A DNA stretch of 7,436 bases, from the NCBI GenBank assembly GCA_029934165.1, contig JAOZMU010000156.1, forward strand, positions 1 to 7,436. The letters run 5' to 3'. The translations under genes were made by a program, and so were the position numbers. This document shows, piece by piece, positions 1-7,381 of this stretch. How positions within the stretch are numbered: position 1 is the stretch's first letter; each line of letters begins with the position of its first letter. Under the pieces are notes generated by a model. The model ran no database searches. It was not told the origin of the DNA and saw nothing but the letters and a program-made list of their open reading frames with translations. Origin of the DNA: Bacteroidales bacterium (GTDB lineage: Bacteria; Bacteroidota; Bacteroidia; Bacteroidales; JAOZMU01).

Positions 1-199
1 AACTAAAACTAAATCAGGCGTAAGCAAAATTATTAATAATTAATTTTCCATTACTTAAAAGCCTACGCTCTGAAAAAATAGAAATTGAATATCAGAAGGA
101 GCGACTTTTAAATGACAGTAAAACATAGAAAACAAGAGAAAAAAGAGGATGATTTAATTCACCATAACAAATACAATTTTTATTGGGACAAAATAATTG

Positions 200-215
200 T
201 ATTTTCGTTGCAAAA
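200..215 (+). repeat. Near-copy of the glyQS -7 promoter element
   Basis: TATTTTCGTTGCAAAA here matches TATTTTTGTTGCAAAA at 412-427 in 15 of 16 positions, 212 bases apart. The second copy contains the TAnnTTTG-like -7 element of the predicted glyQS promoter. The first copy has TTTT instead of TTTG at the -33 position with the same 19-base spacing (177-180), so it may be a second, weaker promoter or a decayed duplicate. In AT-rich DNA such a match can also arise by chance. Confidence 0.3.
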
Positions 216-388
216 ATACATAATTTTATCATACCAACACCATTGTGTGGACTATCCGAATTTGGCTGTAATAGGTTTGTTCATAAAAAAATATAATTCA
301 AATTATTGCAGGTGTTGCTTCAAGCCACGCCAATATTATTGAAAAATTGGTTTTTATTACAAGCAATGTGAGACAAATTGGATTTTCG

Positions 389-419
389 TTTGCGCTGGTA
401 GAGTATTTGATTATTTTTG
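389..419 (+). promoter_or_regulatory. Bacteroidetes-type promoter candidate for glyQS
   Basis: TTTG at 389-392, a 19-base spacer, then TATTTTTG at 412-419 match the known Bacteroidetes sigma-ABfr consensus (TTTG, 19-21 bases, TAnnTTTG) exactly. Transcription would begin near 425, giving a leader of about 20 bases before the ATG at 446. No Shine-Dalgarno sequence is present, only an A-rich stretch, as is common in this phylum. A 10-base perfect palindrome, CAAAATTTTG (423-432), sits at the predicted start site. It could be an operator, but it is low-complexity sequence. Confidence 0.6.
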
Positions 420-445
420 TTGCAAAATTTTGAAAACAAAAAATT

Positions 446-2002
446 ATGGCTAAAGAAGATAGGTTTAAAAAAATAATTGCCCATTGCAAGGAATATGGTT
501 TTGTTTTTCCGTCGAGCGATATTTATGATGGCTTAGGAGCGGTTTACGATTACGGGCAAAATGGCGTAGAACTGAAAAATAATATCAAAGAATATTGGTG
601 GAAATCGATGGTTTTGTTGCACGAAAATATTGTTGGATTGGATTCGGCAATTTTCATGCACCCCACTGTTTGGAAAGCTTCGGGGCATGTCGATGCGTTT
701 AGCGACCCACTAATCGACAACAAAGACTCGAAAAAAAGATACCGCGCCGATGTTTTGATTGAAGAGCATCGTGAGAAAATTTTGGGCAAAATAAACAAGG
801 AGGTTGCCAAGGCTGCCAAACGTTTTGGCGACGATTTCAACAAAGCCGAGTTTGTTTCAACGAATGGTCGGGTGCTGAAATATCAGGGACAAATAGACGA
901 GATTACGCGGCGTTTTGTTGAGGCACTGGAAAACGGCGATTTAGAAGCGGTGCGTCAATTGATTGTAGATGAGAAGATTGCCTGTCCTGTTTCGGGTTCG
1001 CGAAATTGGACAGAGGTTCGGCAGTTTAATCTTATGTTCGACACCAAACTGGGTTCTGTTGCCGAGGGCGCACACACAATTTATTTGCGTCCCGAAACAG
1101 CTCAGGGGATTTTTGTAAACTATTTGAATGTGCAAAAAACTGGACGTATGAAGATTCCGTTTGGCATTGCACAAATTGGCAAAGCGTTTAGAAATGAGAT
1201 AGTTGCACGTCAGTTTCTATTCCGAATGCGAGAGTTTGAGCAAATGGAAATGCAGTTTTTTGTTCGTCCGGGCGAAGATGCAAAATGGTTTGATTATTGG
1301 AAAAAAATGCGTATAAATTGGCATAACGCTTTGGGTTTTAATCAGGACGATTATCGTTTCCATGAGCATGAAAAACTTGCGCATTATGCAAATGCCGCTG
1401 TCGATATTGAGTATAATTTCCCTATTGGGTTTAAAGAAGTAGAAGGTATCCATTCGCGTACGGATTTTGATTTGAAAAAACATCAAGAATTTTCGGGTAA
1501 AAAGCTACAATTTTTCGATAATGAAATGAACGAGAGTTATACTCCTTATGTTATTGAAACCTCTATTGGTCTGGACCGTACATTCTTGTTATTGCTCTCG
1601 GCAGCATATTGCGAGGAAGATTTAGGCAACGATAAAGGCAAAAACGACAAACGAATTGTTCTACGTATTCCTGCGCCTCTTGCACCCGTAAAACTCGCCA
1701 TTTTGCCGTTGCTAAAAAAAGATGGTTTGCCAGAAATCGCAAAGGAAATTATGAGCGAACTACGATTTGAATTTAATTGTCAGTACGAAGAAAAAGACAC
1801 AATCGGGCGGCGATACCGTCGGCAAGATGCTATTGGTACGCCATATTGCATAACTATCGACCACCAGACGCGCGAAGATAACACCGTTACGCTGCGACAC
1901 CGCGACACGATGGAGCAGGAGCGGATTTCGATTGACAAGTTGAAAACCATTATTAGCGAGAAAGTTAACATAAGCAATCTGCTGAAAAAACTTACTCAAT
2001 AA
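446..2002 (+). CDS. glyQS: Glycyl-tRNA synthetase, single-chain (alpha2) class II type
   Basis: This cytoplasmic enzyme charges tRNA-Gly with glycine using ATP. The 518-residue chain has the class IIa layout. An N-terminal catalytic core begins with motif 1 around residues 40-60. A family insertion follows and includes the CPVSGSRNWTEVRQFN stretch near residues 180-195. The substrate loop RPETAQG lies at 215-221. Motif 2 starts FRNEIVARQF at 248, with R249 and E251 as the expected ATP/adenylate contacts, and runs to the MREFEQME stretch. Motif 3 is GLDR at 375-378 with E371 before it. From about 413 to 505 there is an HGTP-type anticodon-binding domain. Length and motifs are complete and the gene appears intact. 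This is the eukaryote-like homodimeric form, not the separate GlyQ/GlyS pair; in Bacteroidota it is often labelled glyS. The ATG is chosen because it follows the promoter candidate closely and starts the conserved N-terminus. It ends in tandem stops (TAA TAG) and is followed by a terminator, so it is probably monocistronic. Confidence 0.97.
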   Translation: MAKEDRFKKIIAHCKEYGFVFPSSDIYDGLGAVYDYGQNGVELKNNIKEYWWKSMVLLHENIVGLDSAIFMHPTVWKASGHVDAFSDPLIDNKDSKKRYRADVLIEEHREKILGKINKEVAKAAKRFGDDFNKAEFVSTNGRVLKYQGQIDEITRRFVEALENGDLEAVRQLIVDEKIACPVSGSRNWTEVRQFNLMFDTKLGSVAEGAHTIYLRPETAQGIFVNYLNVQKTGRMKIPFGIAQIGKAFRNEIVARQFLFRMREFEQMEMQFFVRPGEDAKWFDYWKKMRINWHNALGFNQDDYRFHEHEKLAHYANAAVDIEYNFPIGFKEVEGIHSRTDFDLKKHQEFSGKKLQFFDNEMNESYTPYVIETSIGLDRTFLLLLSAAYCEEDLGNDKGKNDKRIVLRIPAPLAPVKLAILPLLKKDGLPEIAKEIMSELRFEFNCQYEEKDTIGRRYRRQDAIGTPYCITIDHQTREDNTVTLRHRDTMEQERISIDKLKTIISEKVNISNLLKKLTQ

Positions 2003-2020
2003 TAGAATAACACAAAATTT

Positions 2021-2057
2021 AACAAGCTCAACGGCTTTGGCTGTTGTGCTTGTTTTT
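2021..2057 (+). terminator. Rho-independent terminator after glyQS
   Basis: AACAAGC (2021-2027) pairs perfectly with GCTTGTT (2048-2054). After a T-T mismatch the stem continues with CAAC/GTTG and a short GC/GC top around a TTTG loop. A run of five T (2053-2057) overlaps the end of the stem. It starts 18 bases after the glyQS stop and lies before the next gene, which suggests the two genes are transcribed separately. Confidence 0.8.
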
Positions 2058-2113
2058 ACACAAAGTTGATATAGCCTACATGCGTAAATAACAGTAATAA
2101 TAAAATTGCAATA

Positions 2114-4654
2114 ATGTATTTAAAAAAGAATTTTAGTCAGTTGTTTTCCTATTTGGCAACGCTTGTTTTGTTCATAGTTTTAGGGTTTATTTATTTTTAT
2201 CCCGTTATTCAAGGGAAATCACTTTTTCAGCAAGACGATTTAAAATCGCGAAGTGTTGCTAAGGAATTAATTGATTATGAGGAAGAAACAGGCGAAAAAG
2301 CACTCTGGACAAACTCAATGTTCAGCGGAATGCCGGCGTATCAAATCAAAGGCGGCGACTCGGATAATATGTTTTTATACCTAAGTAGATTTTTGCGTTT
2401 TGGGCTTCCATATACAACTGTTGCCATTTTGTTTACGTATTTACTTGGTTTTTATGTCCTTCTAATTTCCTTAAAATTAGGACGTTGGCTTAGTCTTGCC
2501 GGCGCAATATCTTTTGCTTTTGCCTCCTACAATCTCATTATCATTGTGGCAGGGCACATTACAAAAGCCTATGCCATTGCATACATGGCACCTGTAATTG
2601 CCGGAGTATTACTTATTTACGACAAAAAATATATTTGGGGCGCAATATTAACAATTTTTGCACTCGGCTTGCAAATTGTTTCGTCACACGTTCAGATAAC
2701 TTATTATTTGATGCTCACAATTGTCATTATGATTATTGTGAAATTTATTTATGCCTTGAAAAACAAGCAGTTACGCAAATTTTTCATCGCATCTGCCGTG
2801 GCTGGCGGAGCTGCACTTTTGGCTGTTTTGCCAAACACAGCATCGCTTTGGACTACGTATGAATACGGACAGGAAACTATTCGTGGAAAATCCGAGCTTA
2901 CGCCAATCGTGGAAAAAGAACGCGCAGAAACAGGTCTCGACAAAGATTACGCACTTAGTTGGAGCTACGGCATCAGCGAAACAATGACAATCTTTATTCC
3001 TGATTTTAAGGGCGGTGGCTCAACAAAAATGAAAGAAGGAATGGCTTCTTACGAAATGCTCAAAAAACTTGGCGTTGCACAACCAGAAAAAGCAATTCCC
3101 AGTGTACCAACATATTGGGGCGATATGCCTTTTACCGTCGGTCCGGTTTATTTTGGTGCTATTGTCATCTTTTTATTCCTGCTAGGGCTGCTACTTGTCG
3201 AAGGACCAGAGCGTTGGTGGCTCTTGGCAGCAACAATTTTATCTTTCTTTTTAGCTTGGGGAAAACATTTTGGCGTTTTCACCGATTTCTTTTTTTACAA
3301 CGTGCCTTTGTACAATAAATTCCGAACAGTTTCGATGGCATTGGTCGTTGCAAATGTAACAATGCCAATTCTGGGTTTTATGGCTCTTAAACGCATAATT
3401 AACAACGAATTATCCGAAGAGAAAATTAAAAAAGCCTTGATGATAAGTACCTCTGTTTTGGGCGGAATTGCTTTAATTTTTGCCGCAATTCCGGGGGCAT
3501 TTTTCGATTTTACCTCCATGCAAGACCCTGCCCTTATTGAGCGATTTTCGTCGTCGTTTGGGGCTGCCGATTTAGCAAAACAGTTTTTTCAAGCCGTCGT
3601 TGCCGACCGCGAATCTATCCTTCGTGCCGATTCTTTCCGTTCTTTGGTTTTTGTTTTATTGGCTGCCGGAATTGTCTGGTTGTTAATGAAAAAGAAAATG
3701 AAATCGCATTATCTAATTGGTGCTTTGGCATTTGCAATACTTGTCGATTTGTGGGTTGTCGATTTGAGATATGTTGCTCCATCCGATTTTCAGGACAAAG
3801 CAGCAACAAAATCTGCCGTTGCAGCACAACCGTCAGACCAGTACATACTTGCCGACAAATCGCATTTTAGAGTTTTCAAACTCGGAAATCCATTCAACGA
3901 TGGTTTTACATCGTATTTCCATAAATCTATTGGAGGTTATCACGGAGCTAAACTGCGTCGTTATCAGGACTTTATCGAGCGCGAACTAACACCAAACTTA
4001 CAAAGTATTTATAAAACTTTTGGCGGTGGAATAAATCAAAATACTGTTGATGGCCTTTTCCAAAAATTGAACGGATTACGACTTTTGAACTGTAAATATA
4101 TTATTTATAGCCCTAAAGCAGAGCCACTTATGAATGAAAGCCGTTGCGGAAATGCTTGGTTTGTCGATTCGTACAAAATTGTCGAAAATGCTGATGCAGA
4201 GATTTTGCAAATCCGAAACATCGACCCAAAACGCGAAGCTGTTGTAGATAAACGATTTGAGGATATTCTAAAGACGGTAGAATTTGGAGCTGCAACGCAA
4301 ACCGATACAATATATATGACTGAATATAAACCCGATGCAATCACATATAAATCGAAATCGACAAATGGACGTTTGGCACTGTTTTCGGAGGTCTATTATC
4401 CTCATGGTTGGGAAGTTACGATTGACGGCAAACCTGTCGACCACGTAAGAGCCGATTACGTTATTCGTGGATTGCCAATTCCGGCTGGCGAGCATGAGAT
4501 TAAGTTTGAATTTAATCCAAAATCGCACAAAACAGGAAATATTATAGCTCTAACAACTTCAATATTAATCTGTTTAATTCTTTTGGGCGCAGTTTTTATA
4601 AGTATAAAAGAATGTAAATTGAGAGCCAACGAAGAAGAAATCGAAAAGAATTAG
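2114..4654 (+). CDS. YfhO-family polytopic membrane protein (putative GT-C glycosyltransferase)
   Basis: This 846-residue protein resembles the YfhO family. In Firmicutes, YfhO works with CsbB-like enzymes to add sugars to surface polymers; no substrate can be read from this sequence. Visible layout: a first membrane helix (about 10-30), then an outside loop with the acidic pair D41-D42 (FQQDD), the place where GT-C enzymes carry their catalytic acidic residues. FSGMPAYQ lies at 70-77. A membrane region of roughly a dozen helices runs from about 99 to 550 and contains GHITKAY at 147-153. Then comes a large soluble part (about 551-805), probably outside the membrane. It ends in the YfhO-typical beta domain (GW at 765-766, then IDGKPV and PAGEHEIKFEF), followed by a final helix (about 808-830) and a short charged tail. 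The length is normal for Bacteroidota members of the family. The ATG is chosen because it opens a plausible KK-plus-helix N-terminus. I see no strong promoter match in the 56 bases between the glyQS terminator and the start codon. The family call is firm; the catalytic role is inferred. Confidence 0.9.
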   Translation: MYLKKNFSQLFSYLATLVLFIVLGFIYFYPVIQGKSLFQQDDLKSRSVAKELIDYEEETGEKALWTNSMFSGMPAYQIKGGDSDNMFLYLSRFLRFGLPYTTVAILFTYLLGFYVLLISLKLGRWLSLAGAISFAFASYNLIIIVAGHITKAYAIAYMAPVIAGVLLIYDKKYIWGAILTIFALGLQIVSSHVQITYYLMLTIVIMIIVKFIYALKNKQLRKFFIASAVAGGAALLAVLPNTASLWTTYEYGQETIRGKSELTPIVEKERAETGLDKDYALSWSYGISETMTIFIPDFKGGGSTKMKEGMASYEMLKKLGVAQPEKAIPSVPTYWGDMPFTVGPVYFGAIVIFLFLLGLLLVEGPERWWLLAATILSFFLAWGKHFGVFTDFFFYNVPLYNKFRTVSMALVVANVTMPILGFMALKRIINNELSEEKIKKALMISTSVLGGIALIFAAIPGAFFDFTSMQDPALIERFSSSFGAADLAKQFFQAVVADRESILRADSFRSLVFVLLAAGIVWLLMKKKMKSHYLIGALAFAILVDLWVVDLRYVAPSDFQDKAATKSAVAAQPSDQYILADKSHFRVFKLGNPFNDGFTSYFHKSIGGYHGAKLRRYQDFIERELTPNLQSIYKTFGGGINQNTVDGLFQKLNGLRLLNCKYIIYSPKAEPLMNESRCGNAWFVDSYKIVENADAEILQIRNIDPKREAVVDKRFEDILKTVEFGAATQTDTIYMTEYKPDAITYKSKSTNGRLALFSEVYYPHGWEVTIDGKPVDHVRADYVIRGLPIPAGEHEIKFEFNPKSHKTGNIIALTTSILICLILLGAVFISIKECKLRANEEEIEKN

Positions 4655-4677
4655 ATTAATTCTCACTTTTAGATATT

Positions 4678-4733
4678 AAAGCTATTTATTAATTGTAAAC
4701 AGCTCATTTACAGTTAATAAATAGCTTTTTTTT
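4678..4733. terminator. Bidirectional terminator between convergent genes
   Basis: A very long inverted repeat: AAAGCTATTTATTAA (4678-4692) pairs with TTAATAAATAGCTTT (4714-4728). The pairing continues through one T-G wobble and TGTAAA/TTTACA, giving about 22 base pairs closed by the 7-base loop CAGCTCA (4700-4706). On the plus strand it is followed by eight T (4726-4733), a strong terminator for the YfhO gene 23 bases after its stop. On the minus strand the same hairpin starts directly at the stop codon of the TonB-dependent receptor (TAA at 4734-4732) and is followed by TTTAATATCT, a weaker U-tract. A small inverted repeat (AGAATTA/TAATTCT, 4647-4663) also spans the YfhO stop codon. Confidence 0.9.
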
Positions 4734-7212
4734 ATATTCTCGTCCGAATCGAAAAAATAAAATTTCGCTCGCTTGCCGTTACTCCCGATGCGAAAGTCCG
4801 ATAATGTAAATCGAGAATATTTTCGACACCGATTTGCAAAGTTACAAACCTGCCAAAATTGTACGAAGCCTTGAAATTTAGGGTTTGCCATTCTGGATAG
4901 CCAAGTGCATCTGCCTCATTATCATTATCTTCGTTGTATGGCGAAAAATCCTCAATCTTTTTGCGTCCGGCATAATCCATCCAAGCCTCAACAACCATTA
5001 AACGAGAACGATAGGCAACCCCGAAACGCCCAAAAAACGGCGGGATATGCCCAAGATTAACACCGTCTGTAAGATTACGCCCCTTTTGGTAATTAAACGT
5101 AGCTTTATACGAAATTACTCCTTTGTCAAACCACAGCCTAACATCGGTAAAAGCGTTCAAACTAAGAGAAACACCATTCAAAAATGCCTTGCTCGCATTT
5201 GTGTTTGCAACCATACGATACATATCGCCATCGTACTCCAGCGAATCTACGCCACCATACGAATAGTTTTTGCGCACAATCGCGTCAATTAGCCAAGTGT
5301 GGAAAGCAGTTGCGTTAACTTTGAAATGACTGCCTAACGACAAAGTTGTACCAGCCTCAAGGTTGTAGGCATACTCTGGTTTTATCTCATCGTTTGGCAC
5401 TGTAACTTGCTCATCTTTAGCTCTTATCTTTCCGTAATCATCAATATTTGGTATCCGAAATCCTGTCGAGGCAATGAAGTTAAATTTCCAACTTTTGGTA
5501 GGCGTAAAAATTAAACTTAAACTCCCTGTTGGTGCGCCATTTTCAATATCTACTGCATCGAAAGGCAAAACCAATTCGGAATTTTTAAATGTAGAATGCA
5601 AGCTCGAATATGTGTATCTTCCGCCAATGTCGGTAATGAATTTTTCGTGAAATTTGATTTTAAAACCAATATACGCAGAATAGCTCTGAGTAAAATTATC
5701 ACCATCAGGATACCTTGTTTGAGAAAATGATTTCTCGCCTGTGTTTATGTCAGAATAATGCGCTGTCGAAGTTAATGTATTGAATGTCAGCTCACTACCA
5801 TAATACAAACGATTCTCTCCGAGTTGTTTAAGAGCATCTAAATTTATGCTATAAACATTAATATCTTCTAATTGATTATTGCTTGCATCGGAATTAAATT
5901 TGCGGCTAACTCGGTCTTCATCAATTGATTGGCGGGCTGCTACGAGTGAAATATCGTCTGCCCAACGTCGTTCTTTTGTTAGGTGCATTTCGCCAGAAAG
6001 CAACAACCTATTTTGTGGACCATAGTGATACTCGGCATATTTCAAATAATCGCCATTGTAATCGTTAAGTTTATCGAGCCTGCTGACATTTGTTGAAGTT
6101 GAATATTGCAAATTTGCTATAAACTTGACTTTTGGATTTTTGACATATAAAAACTTTTGAAGAAAATCGTATTGCGAATAGCCGGTATTATGCTGAACCC
6201 TTGAATTTAAGTTGGTTAGCATAGTGTCGCGATTGTCCAAACGAACTGGATAATGAAACAACAAACCGTATTCATTGGTAACATCTGGATTACGATTTTT
6301 GCCGGCAATAATGTCTCCAAAGTTGCTGATTGTTACGCTTGTAAGCGAAGCCCATTTTCGGAAACCTAAGTTCATATCAAAATGCAATTTATACGAATTG
6401 TCTGCCGTCGAATGTTGAACATAACTACTCAATTGCTGCGACCCAACAACAACGACAGAATCGCCGGCTTTTGAACATATAGTATCTTTATTTTGTGATA
6501 GTTGCGGGTCTTTTGTATAGTAATGAATCACACCGCCAAGTGCATCGCTTCCGTAAACTACCGATGCTGGACCATACAAGACTTCGGCACGCTCAAGTAT
6601 CCCATTATCAACGGTTATGGAGTTTTGCAGATGTCCATTTCGATAAATAGCGTTGTTCATCCGCACACCATCAATGACGAGCAAAACTTTGTTTGCCTCA
6701 AAGCCACGCAGAATCGGGCTTCCGCCACCGCCTTGACTTTTTTGGATTGAGATATTTCCGGTGCTTTGTAAAATGTCGGCAGAAGTGCGAGCAACAGAAT
6801 TTGCAAGCTCTCGTTTGGGTATAACATCGTACATAGCAGATACTTCGAGGTCAGATTCTATTCTTTTTGCAGCCACGCTTATCGAATAATTCAGCGAATA
6901 AATACGTGGAAGCAAATGTAATGTTGTAACGCAATTTTCTCGCAGCAATTCTTGCAACAAAGCACCATAAACCCGCTTGGTTTCATAAGCCGAGTGTCTG
7001 ATAATCAGTGTGTCATGATTGCCAAAGTTTTCAATTTTTGCCGAGCCATCGTATTCCGAAATAATGCCAAAAGTGAAATCTGGTGAAAATATTGCAACAT
7101 TAAATATTGGTTTATTCGTCGTAGAATCTTTTATGACAATAGTTTGCGCTACAATTTGATGCGAAAGGCATAGCAGCAAAAAAGAAAATATTAGATTTAT
7201 TGGTCGTAGCAT
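4732..7212 (-). CDS. TonB-dependent outer-membrane receptor, heme/hemoglobin-receptor-like
   Basis: This 826-residue protein is an outer-membrane beta-barrel transporter energised by TonB-ExbBD. Residues 1-22 form a signal peptide with the cut near VAQ at 21-23. The cysteine at 15 lacks a proper lipobox, so this is not a lipoprotein. Residues about 24-104 look like the carboxypeptidase-regulatory-like domain common in Bacteroidota receptors. The plug domain spans about 120-235, with QGGGGSP (160-166), LRGFEANKV, IDGVRMNNAIYR (180-191) and YGPASVVYGSDALGG (213-227). The barrel fills the rest and ends in a typical last strand (RNFIFSIRTRI). The barrel segment GFRIPNIDDYGK (from 584), followed by VPNDEIKPEYAYN (from 605), aligns by pattern with the FRAP and NPDL boxes of heme/hemoglobin receptors such as HmuR, but both boxes are altered. 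The substrate is therefore uncertain: heme, another iron complex, or something else. A promoter candidate and a Fur-like site lie upstream. No partner genes (TonB, hmuY-like or ABC importer) are in the window. Confidence 0.93.
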   Translation of the reverse strand: MLRPINLIFSFLLLCLSHQIVAQTIVIKDSTTNKPIFNVAIFSPDFTFGIISEYDGSAKIENFGNHDTLIIRHSAYETKRVYGALLQELLRENCVTTLHLLPRIYSLNYSISVAAKRIESDLEVSAMYDVIPKRELANSVARTSADILQSTGNISIQKSQGGGGSPILRGFEANKVLLVIDGVRMNNAIYRNGHLQNSITVDNGILERAEVLYGPASVVYGSDALGGVIHYYTKDPQLSQNKDTICSKAGDSVVVVGSQQLSSYVQHSTADNSYKLHFDMNLGFRKWASLTSVTISNFGDIIAGKNRNPDVTNEYGLLFHYPVRLDNRDTMLTNLNSRVQHNTGYSQYDFLQKFLYVKNPKVKFIANLQYSTSTNVSRLDKLNDYNGDYLKYAEYHYGPQNRLLLSGEMHLTKERRWADDISLVAARQSIDEDRVSRKFNSDASNNQLEDINVYSINLDALKQLGENRLYYGSELTFNTLTSTAHYSDINTGEKSFSQTRYPDGDNFTQSYSAYIGFKIKFHEKFITDIGGRYTYSSLHSTFKNSELVLPFDAVDIENGAPTGSLSLIFTPTKSWKFNFIASTGFRIPNIDDYGKIRAKDEQVTVPNDEIKPEYAYNLEAGTTLSLGSHFKVNATAFHTWLIDAIVRKNYSYGGVDSLEYDGDMYRMVANTNASKAFLNGVSLSLNAFTDVRLWFDKGVISYKATFNYQKGRNLTDGVNLGHIPPFFGRFGVAYRSRLMVVEAWMDYAGRKKIEDFSPYNEDNDNEADALGYPEWQTLNFKASYNFGRFVTLQIGVENILDLHYRTFASGVTASERNFIFSIRTRI

Positions 7213-7219
7213 TTTTGTT

Positions 7220-7234
7220 TATTATTGATTATCA
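7220..7234 (-). promoter_or_regulatory. Fur-box-like site in the receptor leader
   Basis: Read on the minus strand the sequence is TGATAATCAATAATA. Against the 7-1-7 Fur consensus TGATAATnATTATCA, the left half matches 7 of 7 and the right half 4 of 7. It lies between the predicted transcription start (near 7255) and the ATG, a place where a bound repressor could block transcription. Iron control would fit a heme- or siderophore-type receptor. The region is AT-rich, so a chance match is quite possible. Confidence 0.3.
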
Positions 7235-7261
7235 GTATTTTTAGCCTGCTTCTGGAACTAA

Positions 7262-7292
7262 CAAAGTTGAGAAATTTCTATTCAAACACAAA
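7262..7292 (-). promoter_or_regulatory. Bacteroidetes-type promoter candidate for the TonB-dependent receptor
   Basis: On the minus strand, TTTG (7292-7289), a 19-base spacer, then CAACTTTG (7269-7262) match TTTG-N19-TAnnTTTG with one mismatch (C for the first T). Transcription would start near 7255, giving a leader of about 43 bases. The spacer length equals that of the glyQS promoter candidate. No Shine-Dalgarno sequence precedes the ATG; the leader is A-rich (AAACAAAA). Confidence 0.5.
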
Positions 7293-7351
7293 TTGATTTA
7301 AAAAATATTCTACTTTTGATGTTCAAAAAAACAGAGATAAATATATATTTT

Positions 7352-7381
7352 CGGGGCTTTAAGTGCCTTCCGCATTTTTTT
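7352..7381 (+). terminator. Hairpin followed by a T-run, possible plus-strand terminator
   Basis: CGGGGC (7352-7357) pairs with GCC (7365-7367) and CCG (7370-7372), leaving a TT bulge and the loop TTTAAGT. CA and then seven T (7375-7381) follow. It looks like a modest intrinsic terminator, but no plus-strand gene ends here: the preceding 140 bases are the upstream region of a minus-strand gene. It is one of the few GC-rich spots in this intergenic stretch. Its role is unknown. Confidence 0.3.

Larger units (their letters stand above)
1..445. other. AT-rich intergenic region upstream of glyQS
   Basis: No convincing gene is visible. The first bases may hold the last few codons of an off-window gene (a frame open to a TAA at 40-42), but this is too short to assign. 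A possible weak stem pairs GCGTA (18-22) with TACGC (64-68) around an AT-rich loop and lacks a T-run. A 76-codon frame at 112-342 has an AAGGAG ten bases before its ATG, but its composition does not look coding. A different frame, open from 287 to 436, reads like the end of a membrane protein but has no good start codon. The clearest signal is the promoter candidate at 389-419. A near-copy of its -7 part lies at 200-215. Confidence 0.6.

Noticed and set aside
15..72. Stem pairing CAGGCGTA with TACGCTCTG around a long AT-rich loop
   Set aside because: The loop is over 40 bases, the stem has a bulge and no T-run follows, so neither a terminator nor a riboswitch can be supported.
112..342. 76-codon frame with AAGGAG ten bases before its ATG
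   Set aside because: The protein is low-complexity and rich in K, Y, N and H, with no recognisable domain. Shine-Dalgarno sequences are not reliable start markers in Bacteroidota, and the end overlaps a frame that looks more coding.
423..432. Perfect palindrome CAAAATTTTG at the predicted glyQS start site
   Set aside because: It is a short A/T palindrome that is expected often in this base composition; noted only within the promoter entry.
298..489. 63-codon minus-strand frame running into the glyQS start
   Set aside because: It begins inside glyQS and reads as a shadow of AT-rich sequence, with no family resemblance.
4268..4528. 86-codon minus-strand frame inside the YfhO gene
   Set aside because: It lies entirely inside a clear gene and its composition follows the opposite strand.
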